Source of the DNA: Spirochaetaceae bacterium
Lineage (GTDB): Bacteria > Spirochaetota > Spirochaetia > DSM-27196 > Alkalispirochaetaceae
Assembly: GCA_007695175.1 (NCBI GenBank)
Contig: REEH01000097.1
Location: 1-45,843 of the forward strand
Reading direction: 5' to 3'
Length of the DNA: 45,843 bases
Part shown: positions 7,654 to 15,960 of the stretch, one piece after another
How the letters are laid out: each line of letters opens with the position of its first letter
How positions within the stretch are numbered: the first letter of the stretch is position 1
The notes under the pieces: model-generated
What the model saw: the letters and a program-made list of their open reading frames with translations, nothing else
What the model was told of the DNA's origin: nothing
Databases searched by the model: none
Program-made: the position numbers and the translations under genes

Positions 7654-7682
7654 ACTATGCCAGTGCGGTATATCCCTGTCAA
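7654..7682 (-). promoter_or_regulatory. Candidate promoter of the gatCAB-aspS operon
   Basis: Minus strand: TTGACA (7682-7677), a 17-base spacer, and CATAGT (7659-7654, 4 of 6 matches). The expected start at about 7647 coincides with the gatC ATG at 7646. Confidence 0.55.
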
Positions 7683-7737
7683 GCAAAGGAGAAACACCCT
7701 TTTTTGCACGAAAGAGGAGGGGGCCGGCTATTGTTGT

Positions 7738-7766
7738 TTGACTTCCCGGTCAGGGTGCGATATTTT
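7738..7766 (+). promoter_or_regulatory. Promoter of the glycosidase gene
   Basis: TTGACT (7738-7743), a 17-base spacer and TATTTT (7761-7766) on the plus strand, 36 bases before the GTG start at 7803. The gatC promoter diverges from the same 160-base gap. Confidence 0.7.
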
Positions 7767-7802
7767 GATTAATCCTATACAGACATTCAGGTTGTAATCG
7801 AC

Positions 7803-9236
7803 GTGGTCAAGAAAGAATTTCCGACGATACATTTTTACGATCAGGATTTCGTCGATATCTACGAACAGACATGGGCGTGGATCAGAGATTTCTGGTACGA
7901 GCCGGCGGAGGGGGGCGGGAACGACCCTTTCGGGGTGCGTTTCTTCTGTGATCCCGATGCGGAGCGGATCAATCAGTTTGACGCCCTGTTTTCCACCTTT
8001 TTCCTGGTGTACAGCAACAGACTCTATCCCGCCGCACAGCAGCTGGACGGTTTCTACAACCGCCAGGAGCCTGACGGCGCGATTCGCGGCGATTATTCTC
8101 TTCTCACGGGCGAGCCGATCTTCACCGACGCCAACCCCGAGGGTGTAGCGCCACCGCTCTTCGCGTGGGCGGAGTACAACATGTACCACAAGGTGGGCAA
8201 CAAGAAACGGATCAAGGAGATCATGCCCATCCTGGAGCGCTACTACCAGTGGCTCGATACCACCTTCAAGGACGAGACGGGCCTCTACCACGTTCCCCCG
8301 GCGGCGTCGGGCATGACCAACTCACCCAGGGAAAACTCATACTACCCGGTGGACTTCAATACGCAGCAGGCCCTCAACTGCGCGCACATGGCCCAGCTGG
8401 GCCACATCCTGAACGACAAGGACATCGAGTTTCGCTATCGCCGGCAGTATTTCTCCCTCAAGACGCGCGTCAACCAGCAGATGTGGGACGAGGAGGATGG
8501 TTTCTACTACGATCTGGACAGCAGCCAGCAGCGGATCAAGGTAAAAACGGTTGCCGGTTTCTGGACACTTCTGACGGATATCCCCAATGAGGTGCGCTCG
8601 GGCCGCATGATAGATCACCTCAAGGACCCGGACCAGTTCGGTACGGAGAATCCCTTTCCCTCCCTGGCCGTATCGGAACCGGCGTTCTCGGAGAATGGTG
8701 AGGGATATCGGGGGTCGGTCTTTCCGCCCTATACCTTCATGATCATCAAGGGCCTCGAGAAGCAGCACCAGTGGGAGCTCGCCCGGGAATGCGCGATCCG
8801 GCACCTCTACTATATGCTGGACACCCTCCATCCCGAGGGGAGCAAACGGGGCAACGTCTACGAGGCATACCGTCCGAGCCGGGACGGAAAGGCGAAGTGG
8901 ACGGGACACCCCGAGTTTCCCCGGGAAATGCACCTGCCCTTCATCGGGTTGTCCACCATTGCCCTGATGATAGAGAACGTGGTGGGTCTTTCCGTGAGCC
9001 TGCCCCGAAAGACGGTGCGCTGGGTGGTGCCAACCCTGGAGATCATGGGGATAGAAAACCTCAACCTCCGGCGCAACACCATTACCATTCTGAGTCAGAA
9101 AAGCGGTCGCGGCTGGGAAATCCGTCACGAGTCGGAGAAGCTCTACTACTTCACCCTGGACCTGCTGGATCAGAACAAGGAAAAGACCCTGCCCATACCC
9201 TCGGGCAAGTGCTCCATGCTGGTGGACAAACTGTAG
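7803..9236 (+). CDS. Alpha/alpha-barrel glycoside hydrolase, trehalase/MGH1-like (GH37/GH63 type)
   Basis: A 477-aa cytosolic protein (no signal peptide) resembling the (alpha/alpha)6-barrel glycosidases of the trehalase/GH63 group, such as bacterial mannosylglycerate hydrolases. Visible family-like segments are the N-terminal WAWIRDFWYEP, RINQFDALFSTFF, a mid-protein LFAWAEYNMY, WDEEDGFYYDLD, and the conserved YRGSVFPPYTFMIIKGL with a late GNVYEAYRP segment. The roughly 60 C-terminal residues form a small beta domain. It is monocistronic, with its own sigma-70 promoter. GTG is used; the Shine-Dalgarno sequence is weak. The substrate cannot be read from sequence: a compatible-solute glycoside or trehalose-like sugar is possible. 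The catalytic acid and base were not assigned. Confidence 0.75.
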   Translation: MVKKEFPTIHFYDQDFVDIYEQTWAWIRDFWYEPAEGGGNDPFGVRFFCDPDAERINQFDALFSTFFLVYSNRLYPAAQQLDGFYNRQEPDGAIRGDYSLLTGEPIFTDANPEGVAPPLFAWAEYNMYHKVGNKKRIKEIMPILERYYQWLDTTFKDETGLYHVPPAASGMTNSPRENSYYPVDFNTQQALNCAHMAQLGHILNDKDIEFRYRRQYFSLKTRVNQQMWDEEDGFYYDLDSSQQRIKVKTVAGFWTLLTDIPNEVRSGRMIDHLKDPDQFGTENPFPSLAVSEPAFSENGEGYRGSVFPPYTFMIIKGLEKQHQWELARECAIRHLYYMLDTLHPEGSKRGNVYEAYRPSRDGKAKWTGHPEFPREMHLPFIGLSTIALMIENVVGLSVSLPRKTVRWVVPTLEIMGIENLNLRRNTITILSQKSGRGWEIRHESEKLYYFTLDLLDQNKEKTLPIPSGKCSMLVDKL

Positions 9237-9264
9237 GCGGAGCGCCCCGGCCCATGACCGGTCT

Positions 9265-10023
9265 TCACGCCTCCCGGGATTTTTTGATTCTCCGCTGCAG
9301 CTCGACGATATGCTTTGCCGGGTAGACGCCGGTGGGGCACACCCGGCTGCATTCGAGATGCCGATCGCATCCCCACACGCCCCTGTCGGAATCGACCTCC
9401 CCCAGGAGTTCCGCCGCCCGGTCGGGATTCTTCCCGATTTCGCGGTTGTACGCGGCCAGCGCTGCCGGCGCCATGAAGTCACGTATCCGGACTACCGGGC
9501 ATGCGGCGACGCAGAGTCCGCACTCGATGCAGTTCTCAAAACGAACAAACCGCTCTATCTCGCGGGGGACCTCGCTGCCCCTATTGAACTCACTCTCCCG
9601 GAGGTACCCCGCCCCGGCGGGAAAATCACGAAAGAGCGGCGCGGGATCCACCGCCAGGTCGGCGATGAGGTTCATCGTTGGCAGGGGCTCTACCACCACC
9701 GTCGGCGGCCCCCCCGCCTCCCGGGATTTCTCCAGGAGATCCATCACGTTGGTCGTGCACGAGAGGGCATGCTCCCCGTTGATTACCATCCCGCAGGTAC
9801 CGCACGATCCATGGTGACAGGAGTGCCGGTAGAGAAGCGTATTGTCCACACGACTCCTGATCCACTCCAGGGCATCCAGGACTACCGTATGACCCTTGAG
9901 GGGGACCTCGTACTCCCTCCACGCCGGGTCCGGGGATCCGGGACGGGATCGGGCGATGCGAAAGACCGCTGTCGCCACTGCGGGCTCCCGCGGCTCCCGG
10001 GGGTCAGCGAGGAAATTGCTCAT
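9265..10023 (-). CDS. SdhB/FrdB-like iron-sulfur protein paired with GlpA
   Basis: A 252-aa iron-sulfur electron carrier of the succinate dehydrogenase/fumarate reductase B family. The [2Fe-2S] cysteines C69, C74, C77 and C89 have exact Sdh spacing (C-x4-C-x2-C-x11-C). The C-terminal half has CIECGLCVAACP and CDRHLECSRVCPTG for the [4Fe-4S] and [3Fe-4S] clusters. The ATG at 10023 overlaps the stop of the upstream GlpA-like gene (ATGA), implying co-expression and a joint complex. No SdhA, SdhC or other membrane anchor is nearby, so the role is more likely electron transfer from glycerol-3-phosphate dehydrogenase than succinate oxidation. That assignment is inferred from context. It meets the glycosidase gene tail to tail, 28 bases apart. 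Confidence 0.85.
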   Translation of the reverse strand: MSNFLADPREPREPAVATAVFRIARSRPGSPDPAWREYEVPLKGHTVVLDALEWIRSRVDNTLLYRHSCHHGSCGTCGMVINGEHALSCTTNVMDLLEKSREAGGPPTVVVEPLPTMNLIADLAVDPAPLFRDFPAGAGYLRESEFNRGSEVPREIERFVRFENCIECGLCVAACPVVRIRDFMAPAALAAYNREIGKNPDRAAELLGEVDSDRGVWGCDRHLECSRVCPTGVYPAKHIVELQRRIKKSREA

Positions 10024-11216
10024 GCGCTCCTGCCTGCCGGGACGGTGTTGTAATAGGCACGATGCGGGAGCAGGGGCGTTACCGCCGTAGTGCATTCCCG
10101 GCGCACCCCGAAGTGCTCACATACCAGATCAACCGTTTTTTCGCCCATCGCCCGGAGTACGGTGGCCTTGCCGCCGATTACGGATATGAACCCCTTCAGG
10201 TTGTCGGAGCGCCCATGATCGATCGCGATAAAATCGCGGCTCAGTTTGCGCCCGTCCTCCACGTTGCTCGAGGCTCCCGCCAGGGGGCGACACGCAGCCC
10301 AGGCAGCGTGGAAGGGAGTCTCCCGGAAGGCCGGAATCATCTCCGACGCCCGCCTCACCAGGTATTCGATCTGCGCCGAGGGCACCTCAATACTATCCGG
10401 ATCCTCCGCCAGCCACTGGGTGGACCCGACGATGGAGAGACCTCGCTGGGGGACGATTATGTCGCCGTCGCCGGCGGGATGGAGGTGGCTTATCACCATA
10501 TTGTTCAGGCGCTTCTTCACCGCTACCATCGTGCCGGGAGCGGGTGTGACCGGTATGTGGATACCCGCCCGCTGCGCCACCGTTCCCGCCCACGCACCGG
10601 CGGCGCTTACCACCATATCCGCGGCAATCCGGTACTCCCGGCCCGTGGCCTGCTCCCGGACGCGCACCCCCGTCACGCTTCCCGCGGCGCTCTCGATTTC
10701 CATAACTTCCGTAAATGTCCTGATCGCGGCGCCCCCGGCGCGGGCCGTGGCAAAAAACTGCAGGGGCAACCGCCACGCATCGATCGTTCCGTCAGGGACG
10801 AGCACGGCCATCCTGGCCTGGCGGTTCACGTTCGGCTCCATGCGGAAGGCCTGGTCCAGAGGGATTTCCCGGACCGGTATCGTTGCTTCCCGGCACGCAT
10901 CCAGGAAATCCGGTGCAAAGGCCAGGTCCTCCGGGGTGAGCGCCAGGAAGAGTCCGTAGTTCATCTCCAGCGACTCGGGAGCGATCCGGCGCAGGATTTC
11001 CACCTCCTGGATACACTCCCGGGCAATCTCCCGGTCGCCTGCCGCATAACGGGCACCCGAGTGGAGCTGCCCGTGGTGGCGGCCGGTGGTACCGCTGGTG
11101 AGCTCACCCCGCTCCACCAGAGTGGCGGAGAATCCCTGCAGTAGCAGATCGTGTATTATGGCGGCCCCGGTACCACCGCCACCGATAACAAGGACGTGCC
11201 CGTGCGAGCTCTTCAT
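10020..11216 (-). CDS. glpA: FAD-dependent glycerol-3-phosphate dehydrogenase, GlpA type, without C-terminal BFD domain
   Basis: A DAO-fold flavoprotein of 398 aa. The N-terminal Rossmann motif is VLVIGGGGTGAAI. It is followed by the GlpA hallmark SGTTGRHHGQLHSGARYA and AREC.QE, later VPDGTIDAWRLP, SIVGSTQWL and a C-terminal GGKATVLR. These match anaerobic GlpA, which oxidises glycerol-3-phosphate to dihydroxyacetone phosphate. E. coli GlpA continues with a Cys-rich BFD-like domain; this protein stops before it. Its place as electron acceptor appears to be taken by the overlapping SdhB-like gene. ATG 11216 is chosen because it begins just before the FAD-binding strand; no strong Shine-Dalgarno sequence is visible. 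A related 2-hydroxyacid oxidase is an alternative. Confidence 0.85.
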   Translation of the reverse strand: MKSSHGHVLVIGGGGTGAAIIHDLLLQGFSATLVERGELTSGTTGRHHGQLHSGARYAAGDREIARECIQEVEILRRIAPESLEMNYGLFLALTPEDLAFAPDFLDACREATIPVREIPLDQAFRMEPNVNRQARMAVLVPDGTIDAWRLPLQFFATARAGGAAIRTFTEVMEIESAAGSVTGVRVREQATGREYRIAADMVVSAAGAWAGTVAQRAGIHIPVTPAPGTMVAVKKRLNNMVISHLHPAGDGDIIVPQRGLSIVGSTQWLAEDPDSIEVPSAQIEYLVRRASEMIPAFRETPFHAAWAACRPLAGASSNVEDGRKLSRDFIAIDHGRSDNLKGFISVIGGKATVLRAMGEKTVDLVCEHFGVRRECTTAVTPLLPHRAYYNTVPAGRSA

Positions 11217-11266
11217 GGCCGCAAAGATATCGACGGGAAAAGAGAATAGCAAGTGTACGAAAGGAA

Positions 11267-12142
11267 TTAACGTTTGTTCAGGAGGTTCTGCAGATCTTCC
11301 ACGCTGCCGTGCTCGCTCACGAACCATTCGATCAGCCGCCGGGCGATGCTGTACCGGTCCGGAATCCGCTCGGGCAGCTCCGCCGGACCGAACCAGTCGG
11401 CATTCACGATCTCCTCCCCGCTCACCGTAAGCTCCCCCTCGGCGTATTCCGCGGTAAATCCCACCATGAGCGAGTTCGGGAAGGGCCAGGGCTGGCTGGC
11501 GAAGTAGGCGATATTCCGGACGGTGATGCCCGTCTCCTCCTGTACCTCCCGGGCAACGGTATACTCCAGCGTCTCACCGGCCTCGACGAAACCGGCGAGC
11601 ACGCTGTGCATACCCTCGGGGTGCCGGGGAGAATGCGCCATCAGGAGTTTACCCTCCCGCACTACCGCCACGATCACGGCGGGAGAAATCCGGGGATAAC
11701 TGATCGTACCGCAGGAGGGACACTGCTTGGCGATTTCTCCGGGAACACGGGTCATCGGCGAGGCGCACGTTCCGCAGAACAGGGTATTCCGGTCCCAGTG
11801 CGCGAGGTGAAAGGCACGATTGACCTGCGTGCACTCCTCCACGTCCATCGTGTCCGGGGCGGTGCGCCGATCAATGAGCTGCGGACGATCCCCGGTGGCG
11901 CTCTTTACCGGTTTATCCACCAGCGTCGCCAGACGGCTGCGCTCCAGAAAGACGCCGCATACCGGCTCGCCCCGATGATCCGCAAAGCGCCAGAGATTCT
12001 TTGGAATAACCACGCCCAGCGCGCGCAGGTCCTCCTCCGTGGGAAGCCGGTGCTCGGGCCGGTGAATCGCGTCCTCCTCGAGGCGCCCCCCGTGGCTCAG
12101 TACCAGAACGGAACGATTGTCGGGAAAAACTGCCAAAAGCAT
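11267..12142 (-). CDS. nudC: NADH pyrophosphatase NudC (NAD-capped RNA decapping hydrolase)
   Basis: A 291-aa Nudix hydrolase that cleaves NAD(H) to NMN(H) and AMP and, in characterised members, removes NAD caps from RNA. A four-Cys zinc ribbon (FCGTC and CPSCG) precedes the Nudix box GFVEAGETLEYTVAREVQEETGI. The subfamily-specific SQPWPFP follows directly, which separates NudC from other Nudix enzymes. The ATG at 12142 overlaps the stop of the upstream SDR gene (TGATG), with AAGGTG as ribosome site. A GTG one codon earlier is possible. It ends 50 bases before glpA in the same operon. Confidence 0.94.
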   Translation of the reverse strand: MLLAVFPDNRSVLVLSHGGRLEEDAIHRPEHRLPTEEDLRALGVVIPKNLWRFADHRGEPVCGVFLERSRLATLVDKPVKSATGDRPQLIDRRTAPDTMDVEECTQVNRAFHLAHWDRNTLFCGTCASPMTRVPGEIAKQCPSCGTISYPRISPAVIVAVVREGKLLMAHSPRHPEGMHSVLAGFVEAGETLEYTVAREVQEETGITVRNIAYFASQPWPFPNSLMVGFTAEYAEGELTVSGEEIVNADWFGPAELPERIPDRYSIARRLIEWFVSEHGSVEDLQNLLNKR

Positions 12143-13002
12143 CACGTCACCTTCACTCTCTGCAGAACTCGGTCCAGGATAGCCGGCGCGAAGCGCCGCA
12201 GCATCAGGGCAATCCTCAGGCGGGCCGGAACACCGGTAAACACTACCCGCCGCCCGCGACGAATACCCTCCGCGATATCAGCTGCCGCCCGGTCCGGTCC
12301 GATCCCACCCTCCTGGTTGGGATCCATTCTCCCCCAGGCGGTGCCGTCGGTACCGATGGCGTTCTCGGAAATCCCCGTCCTGACAAAGCCCGGAATCACC
12401 GTCACCACCCCAACCGGCGACCCCGAGGCCGCCAGCTCGTTGGAAAGGGTACCGAAATAAGCGATCTGCGCCGCCTTCGCCGCGTTGTAGCCGCTGCGCA
12501 GGGGTGCGGGGATAAGACCCGCCACACTCGATACCACGACTACCGTCCCGCGACCGCGCCGGATCATGGCGGGCAGCACCGCCTTTGTCAGCTCCACCGG
12601 GGCGAGAAAATCAACCTCCATGATATCACGATCCACGGAAAAAACGGTGTTCACCGCGAGACCGCGCTGACTCACGCCCGCATTGTTGACAAGAACATCG
12701 GGAATCAGCTCCCGCGCCGCCAGTTCCGCCAGGGCGCCGGCACGCTCGGGAGGGTTGCCGGCGTCAAAGGGCAGGATCTCCACGCGCAGCGCCGTCCTTC
12801 CCGCGGCGCGGCATCGCTCCGCCACAGTCTGCAGCCGCTCCCGGGAACGCCCGGAGAGAACGAGCACCTCCGCCCCTTCCGCGGCGCACAGCTCCGCCAG
12901 GGACGCGCCGATCCCGGAACTGGCCCCCGTAATCCACACGACGGAGTCCCGGGGAAAGGAGCCCCCGGGAAAGGTGCCTGCCTCGGGACGACGTCTCTTC
13001 AT
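12142..13002 (-). CDS. Short-chain dehydrogenase/reductase (SDR)
   Basis: A classical SDR of 286 aa with Rossmann motif TGASSGIG, NNAG (VLVNNAGVSQRG), catalytic Ser in VVSSVAGLIPAP and Tyr/Lys in YNAAK. It resembles the DHRS7/DltE-like group, but the substrate cannot be predicted. A C-terminal Arg-rich and hydrophobic stretch (RLRIALMLRRFAP) could touch membrane. ATG 13002 overlaps the stop of the membrane-protein gene upstream (ATGA) and is preferred over a longer reading to 13101 whose extra residues look non-coding. Confidence 0.88.
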   Translation of the reverse strand: MKRRRPEAGTFPGGSFPRDSVVWITGASSGIGASLAELCAAEGAEVLVLSGRSRERLQTVAERCRAAGRTALRVEILPFDAGNPPERAGALAELAARELIPDVLVNNAGVSQRGLAVNTVFSVDRDIMEVDFLAPVELTKAVLPAMIRRGRGTVVVVSSVAGLIPAPLRSGYNAAKAAQIAYFGTLSNELAASGSPVGVVTVIPGFVRTGISENAIGTDGTAWGRMDPNQEGGIGPDRAAADIAEGIRRGRRVVFTGVPARLRIALMLRRFAPAILDRVLQRVKVT

Positions 13003-13514
13003 CGTCGTGAACGGGGGAGGAGTATGATCATCTGCACGATGCCGAAGAGGACAATCGCCGCCGCCACCGTCGTATAGAGGGGAGGACCGGGTACCAGCCA
13101 CAGGCCGAGATGGTACAATGCCCCCCCCGCCGTCCAGCCGATACCCCAGCCTAGGACAAGCAGGAGCGGGTTTCGTACTGCCGGGATATGGCGGAAATCA
13201 ACGGCCCGCTTGACCACCAGCAGGGACAGCAGCCAGCAAACCCCCAGGTAGATGAGCGCCCTGCGGGGAACTGCCGCATCGATAAAGGCACCGCCTGCCA
13301 GGACGTGCAGGGCGATCAGCGCGAGAAGCGCCAGGAGCGCCGCGGTCGTTCCCTGCACCACCAGGCCATAGATGTGCCGCCACGGTGCGTGCCGTCCGTC
13401 ATACACACCGTGCACCAGGCTCACCGCGAATGTTGTCAGGGGAACGAGTATCAGAATAATCGGAAAACCCCACCCCGTTCCGGAAAGCCAGGCAAATATC
13501 GTTTCTATTGACAT
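12999..13514 (-). CDS. Integral membrane protein of unknown function
   Basis: A 171-aa protein with four to five predicted transmembrane helices: about 16-34 (PIILILVPLTTFAVSLV), 50-75 (VVQGTTAALLALLALIALHV), 85-100, 118-138 and 145-165. A basic tail (RSRR) suggests an inside C-terminus. I do not recognise the family. It is first in an operon with the SDR, nudC, glpA and the iron-sulfur gene. A membrane role for the downstream dehydrogenase is conceivable but unproven. AAAGGT lies about eight bases before the ATG, and a promoter sits 28 bases upstream. Confidence 0.75.
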   Translation of the reverse strand: MSIETIFAWLSGTGWGFPIILILVPLTTFAVSLVHGVYDGRHAPWRHIYGLVVQGTTAALLALLALIALHVLAGGAFIDAAVPRRALIYLGVCWLLSLLVVKRAVDFRHIPAVRNPLLLVLGWGIGWTAGGALYHLGLWLVPGPPLYTTVAAAIVLFGIVQMIILLPRSRR

Positions 13515-13541
13515 TTATCGTTACCTTTTGACCCTTTTTTC

Positions 13542-13570
13542 ATTGTACCCGAGGGAGCAGTCACGGGCAA
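13542..13570 (-). promoter_or_regulatory. Promoter of the membrane protein-SDR-nudC-glpA operon
   Basis: Minus strand TTGCCC (13570-13565), a 17-base spacer and TACAAT (13547-13542). It lies in the 73-base gap after deoD and before the ATG at 13514. Confidence 0.6.
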
Positions 13571-13587
13571 CGATTCTTTTTTGGACA

Positions 13588-14307
13588 TTATGTCCGTCGC
13601 GCCCTCTCCAGGGCCGTCTCCAGCGCCACTTCCACCATCACATGAAAGGATCCCTGCCGTTCGTCGGGACTCAGCTCCTCCGAGGTGATCAGACTGTCGC
13701 TGACGGTGAGAAGTGCCAGCGCCTCCGCCTGGTGTCGCGCCGCCAGGGTGTAAAGCTGGTTTGCCTCCATCTCGATGGCCAGCACACCATGGTTTGCCCA
13801 GACCCTCCACGCATCGGGATCATCGTCGTAGAAGGTGTCGCTGGAGAGAATATTGCCCGCATGAAAGGGAATGCCCTTCTCCTCCAGTACCGCCAGGGCC
13901 CGACGAAAGAGGTGCCAGCTCGCGGTGGCGGCGTAATCCATCCCGCGGAAGCGCTCCCGGTTCATGGCGGAGCTGGTGGAAGCACTCATGGCGAGAATCA
14001 GATCGTGAACCGCGATCCCCGCCTGAATCGCGCCACAGGACCCGATACGGATGAGCCTCCGCACCCCGTAAAAGCGTAACAGCTCATTCACGTAGATGGC
14101 CAGGGAGGGCATTCCCATCCCGGATCCCTGCACGGAAATCCGCTCCCCCTTCCACAGGCCGGTATACCCCAGCATGCCCCGCACCTCATTATACTGCCGG
14201 ACATCCTGGAGCCAGTTTTCCGCCACGAAGCGCGCCCGCAGGGGGTCCCCCGGCAGGAGTACCGTTTCAGCGATCTCCCCCTCCCGGGCTCCGATGTGGA
14301 TACTCAT
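13588..14307 (-). CDS. deoD: Purine nucleoside phosphorylase, DeoD type
   Basis: Hexameric PNP that phosphorolyses purine (deoxy)nucleosides to base and (deoxy)ribose-1-phosphate in the salvage pathway. The 239 aa equal the usual DeoD length. Key elements are [23 protein letters not shown] (phosphate), IEMEA (ribose, E181) and the catalytic Asp in VSDSL, which falls exactly at residue 204 as in E. coli. ATG 14307 has GGAGGT six bases upstream and overlaps the lplA stop (ATGA). The adenosine deaminase at 33.8 kb is a likely pathway partner. Confidence 0.96.
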   Translation of the reverse strand: MSIHIGAREGEIAETVLLPGDPLRARFVAENWLQDVRQYNEVRGMLGYTGLWKGERISVQGSGMGMPSLAIYVNELLRFYGVRRLIRIGSCGAIQAGIAVHDLILAMSASTSSAMNRERFRGMDYAATASWHLFRRALAVLEEKGIPFHAGNILSSDTFYDDDPDAWRVWANHGVLAIEMEANQLYTLAARHQAEALALLTVSDSLITSEELSPDERQGSFHVMVEVALETALERARRT

Positions 14308-15308
14308 GGGATACCTCCGATTTCTTCCGCGATGCCGGTGCGGATACGGGCGGGCACGGAACCAGGGAGAGCCGCCGCTATCGTTGCTCCGTCGTACCGG
14401 AGGCCCGAAAGCCCCCGCTCCAGAAGGCGCCCCAGCCCATCCTCTTCCGGTTGAACCGAGTGTACCACGACAGCGACGATTACGCCTTCCCGCACCCTGA
14501 TATCCAGGGTAATCGCCGGGTCGGGGGAAAAGGAATGGACAAACTCCGGCGTCATGCCGTAAATCCACTCCCAGGCTCGCATCTTCTCGTAGTATTCCCG
14601 CAGGGACGGTATTGCCGTGAGCACCTCTCCGTCAAGATACTCCGGGGGATCCCGGGGCTCCGGGGCGGCGAATTCCTCAAGAAATGCTTCGCTCAGGGCG
14701 CGGCAGATCCGCTCGTGCGAAAGGCGCGGATCTATCTCCCGCAGGTTTACCACCGGTGAGGGGACCGATCGCGTTCCCCGCGCCTCCAGCCGTTGCGACG
14801 CCGGCGTGAGGTACCGCCCCAGCCGGTCCAGGTCCGCTTCCACCAGGAGCGTTCCGTGGTGAAAGGAACGTTCCCGGGTGTGCTTGAAGGCGTTTCCCGA
14901 GATCTTCCGGTCCTCCCCGCCGGTGGAGACCAGGATGTCGTTCCGTCCGGAGCGGAACGCCTCGATTCCCAGGGTGCGGAGTGCCCGCAGGACAATCCCG
15001 AAGTTGCGGTCCCGGCTGTACTCAGGGGTGGGGGATAGAAAAGTGAAATTGGTATTGCCCGGATCGTGGTAAACGGCGCCTCCCCCGCTCTGGCGCCGCG
15101 CCGCAGGCACTCCCTCTGCCCGCATCAGCTCCAGGTCGCACTCCACCCAGGGATTCTGGTGGCGACCGATAACGACGCAGCGGCTGTTGCGCCAGAGAAG
15201 GAGCACGTGGGTGTGCGCCGCCATTTCCCGGAAGATCCAGTCCTCCGTGGCAAGATTGAACCGGGGATCGGTGATTTCCGAAATGAGGACGCGGGGGGCG
15301 CGTTGCAT
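14304..15308 (-). CDS. lplA: Lipoate-protein ligase A
   Basis: A 334-aa ATP-dependent ligase attaching lipoate to lysines of GcvH and 2-oxoacid dehydrogenase E2 subunits. The catalytic domain has [15 protein letters not shown] near residue 70, [23 protein letters not shown] with the adenylate-binding Lys, and a separate C-terminal accessory domain (from about 240). Its substrate GcvH is encoded at 20.3 kb. The ATG at 15308 is only 15 bases from the divergent pth start. No Shine-Dalgarno sequence is seen. deoD follows with ATGA overlap, a pairing without an obvious metabolic reason. Confidence 0.93.
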   Translation of the reverse strand: MQRAPRVLISEITDPRFNLATEDWIFREMAAHTHVLLLWRNSRCVVIGRHQNPWVECDLELMRAEGVPAARRQSGGGAVYHDPGNTNFTFLSPTPEYSRDRNFGIVLRALRTLGIEAFRSGRNDILVSTGGEDRKISGNAFKHTRERSFHHGTLLVEADLDRLGRYLTPASQRLEARGTRSVPSPVVNLREIDPRLSHERICRALSEAFLEEFAAPEPRDPPEYLDGEVLTAIPSLREYYEKMRAWEWIYGMTPEFVHSFSPDPAITLDIRVREGVIVAVVVHSVQPEEDGLGRLLERGLSGLRYDGATIAAALPGSVPARIRTGIAEEIGGIP

Positions 15309-15323
15309 GGTATTGTACCTACT

Positions 15324-15896
15324 ATGAAGAGCTCGTCTAGACAAGTGGAAGGGATAAAGCTGGTAGCTTTTCTCGGCAATCCCGGCGGTCGGTACGCAGG
15401 AACGCGACACAACGTCGGTCAAAGGGTGGTGGAGGCAATGGGTGATCTTCCACTCACCGCACCGTGGAAGGAAAAGTTTCACGGCACCTTCGCCCGGGCG
15501 GGCGAGGTGGTGCTGCTCCTGCCGGGAACCTACATGAACGAGAGCGGCCGCAGCGTCCAGGCGGCGGCATTCTTCTTCAACATCCCCCGGGATCGTACGG
15601 TGGTCGTTCACGACGATCTGGAAACGCCCTTCGGCACGGTGAACCTTGTCTTTGGCGGCGGACATCGGGGAAACAACGGCGTCCGTTCCGTGGAGCAGCA
15701 CCTGGGCGGACGCGACTTCTGGCGTCTACGTGTGGGGATCGGGCGCCCCCCGGCGGACCGGAAAGCCGCCGCCTGGGTCCTGGAGCGTTTTTCGCCCCAT
15801 GAGGAAGCGCGTCTTCCGGAGATACAGCGCCTCTCCGCAAGAGTCCTGCGGGACGCAATCGCCGGCCCCGTCGAGAGCGTGGTATCGATTTCGTGA
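15324..15896 (+). CDS. pth: Peptidyl-tRNA hydrolase
   Basis: Releases peptides from prematurely dropped peptidyl-tRNA. At 190 aa it matches bacterial Pth. FLGNPGGRYAGTRHNVG contains the catalytic His (H29); TYMNESGRS, VVHDDLE and GGHRGNNGVRSVEQHLG are all canonical. The start is uncertain: ATG 15324 has no ribosome-binding site and lies 15 bases from the lplA start on the other strand. A TATTGT hexamer at 15311-15316 would put transcription at about 15323, i.e. leaderless. A GTG at 15345 is the other in-frame option. Confidence 0.94.
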   Translation: MKSSSRQVEGIKLVAFLGNPGGRYAGTRHNVGQRVVEAMGDLPLTAPWKEKFHGTFARAGEVVLLLPGTYMNESGRSVQAAAFFFNIPRDRTVVVHDDLETPFGTVNLVFGGGHRGNNGVRSVEQHLGGRDFWRLRVGIGRPPADRKAAAWVLERFSPHEEARLPEIQRLSARVLRDAIAGPVESVVSIS

Positions 15897-15920
15897 CATT
15901 TTCACGATCTGTGGTATGAT
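15893..15920 (+). promoter_or_regulatory. Promoter of the POTRA/barrel protein gene
   Basis: GTGACA (15893-15898, overlapping the pth stop codon), a 16-base spacer and TATGAT (15915-15920). The start at about 15927 leaves a leader of about 34 bases before ATG 15961 and excludes the in-frame ATG at 15916. Confidence 0.7.
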
Positions 15921-15960
15921 GCGCCGATACTCAAAAGGAATACGGGAATACGGGAAAACC

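Noticed and set aside
13579-13600. GGACATAATGTCC hairpin at the deoD end as a terminator
   Set aside because: On the deoD strand it is followed by A's, not T's, so it does not fit intrinsic termination.
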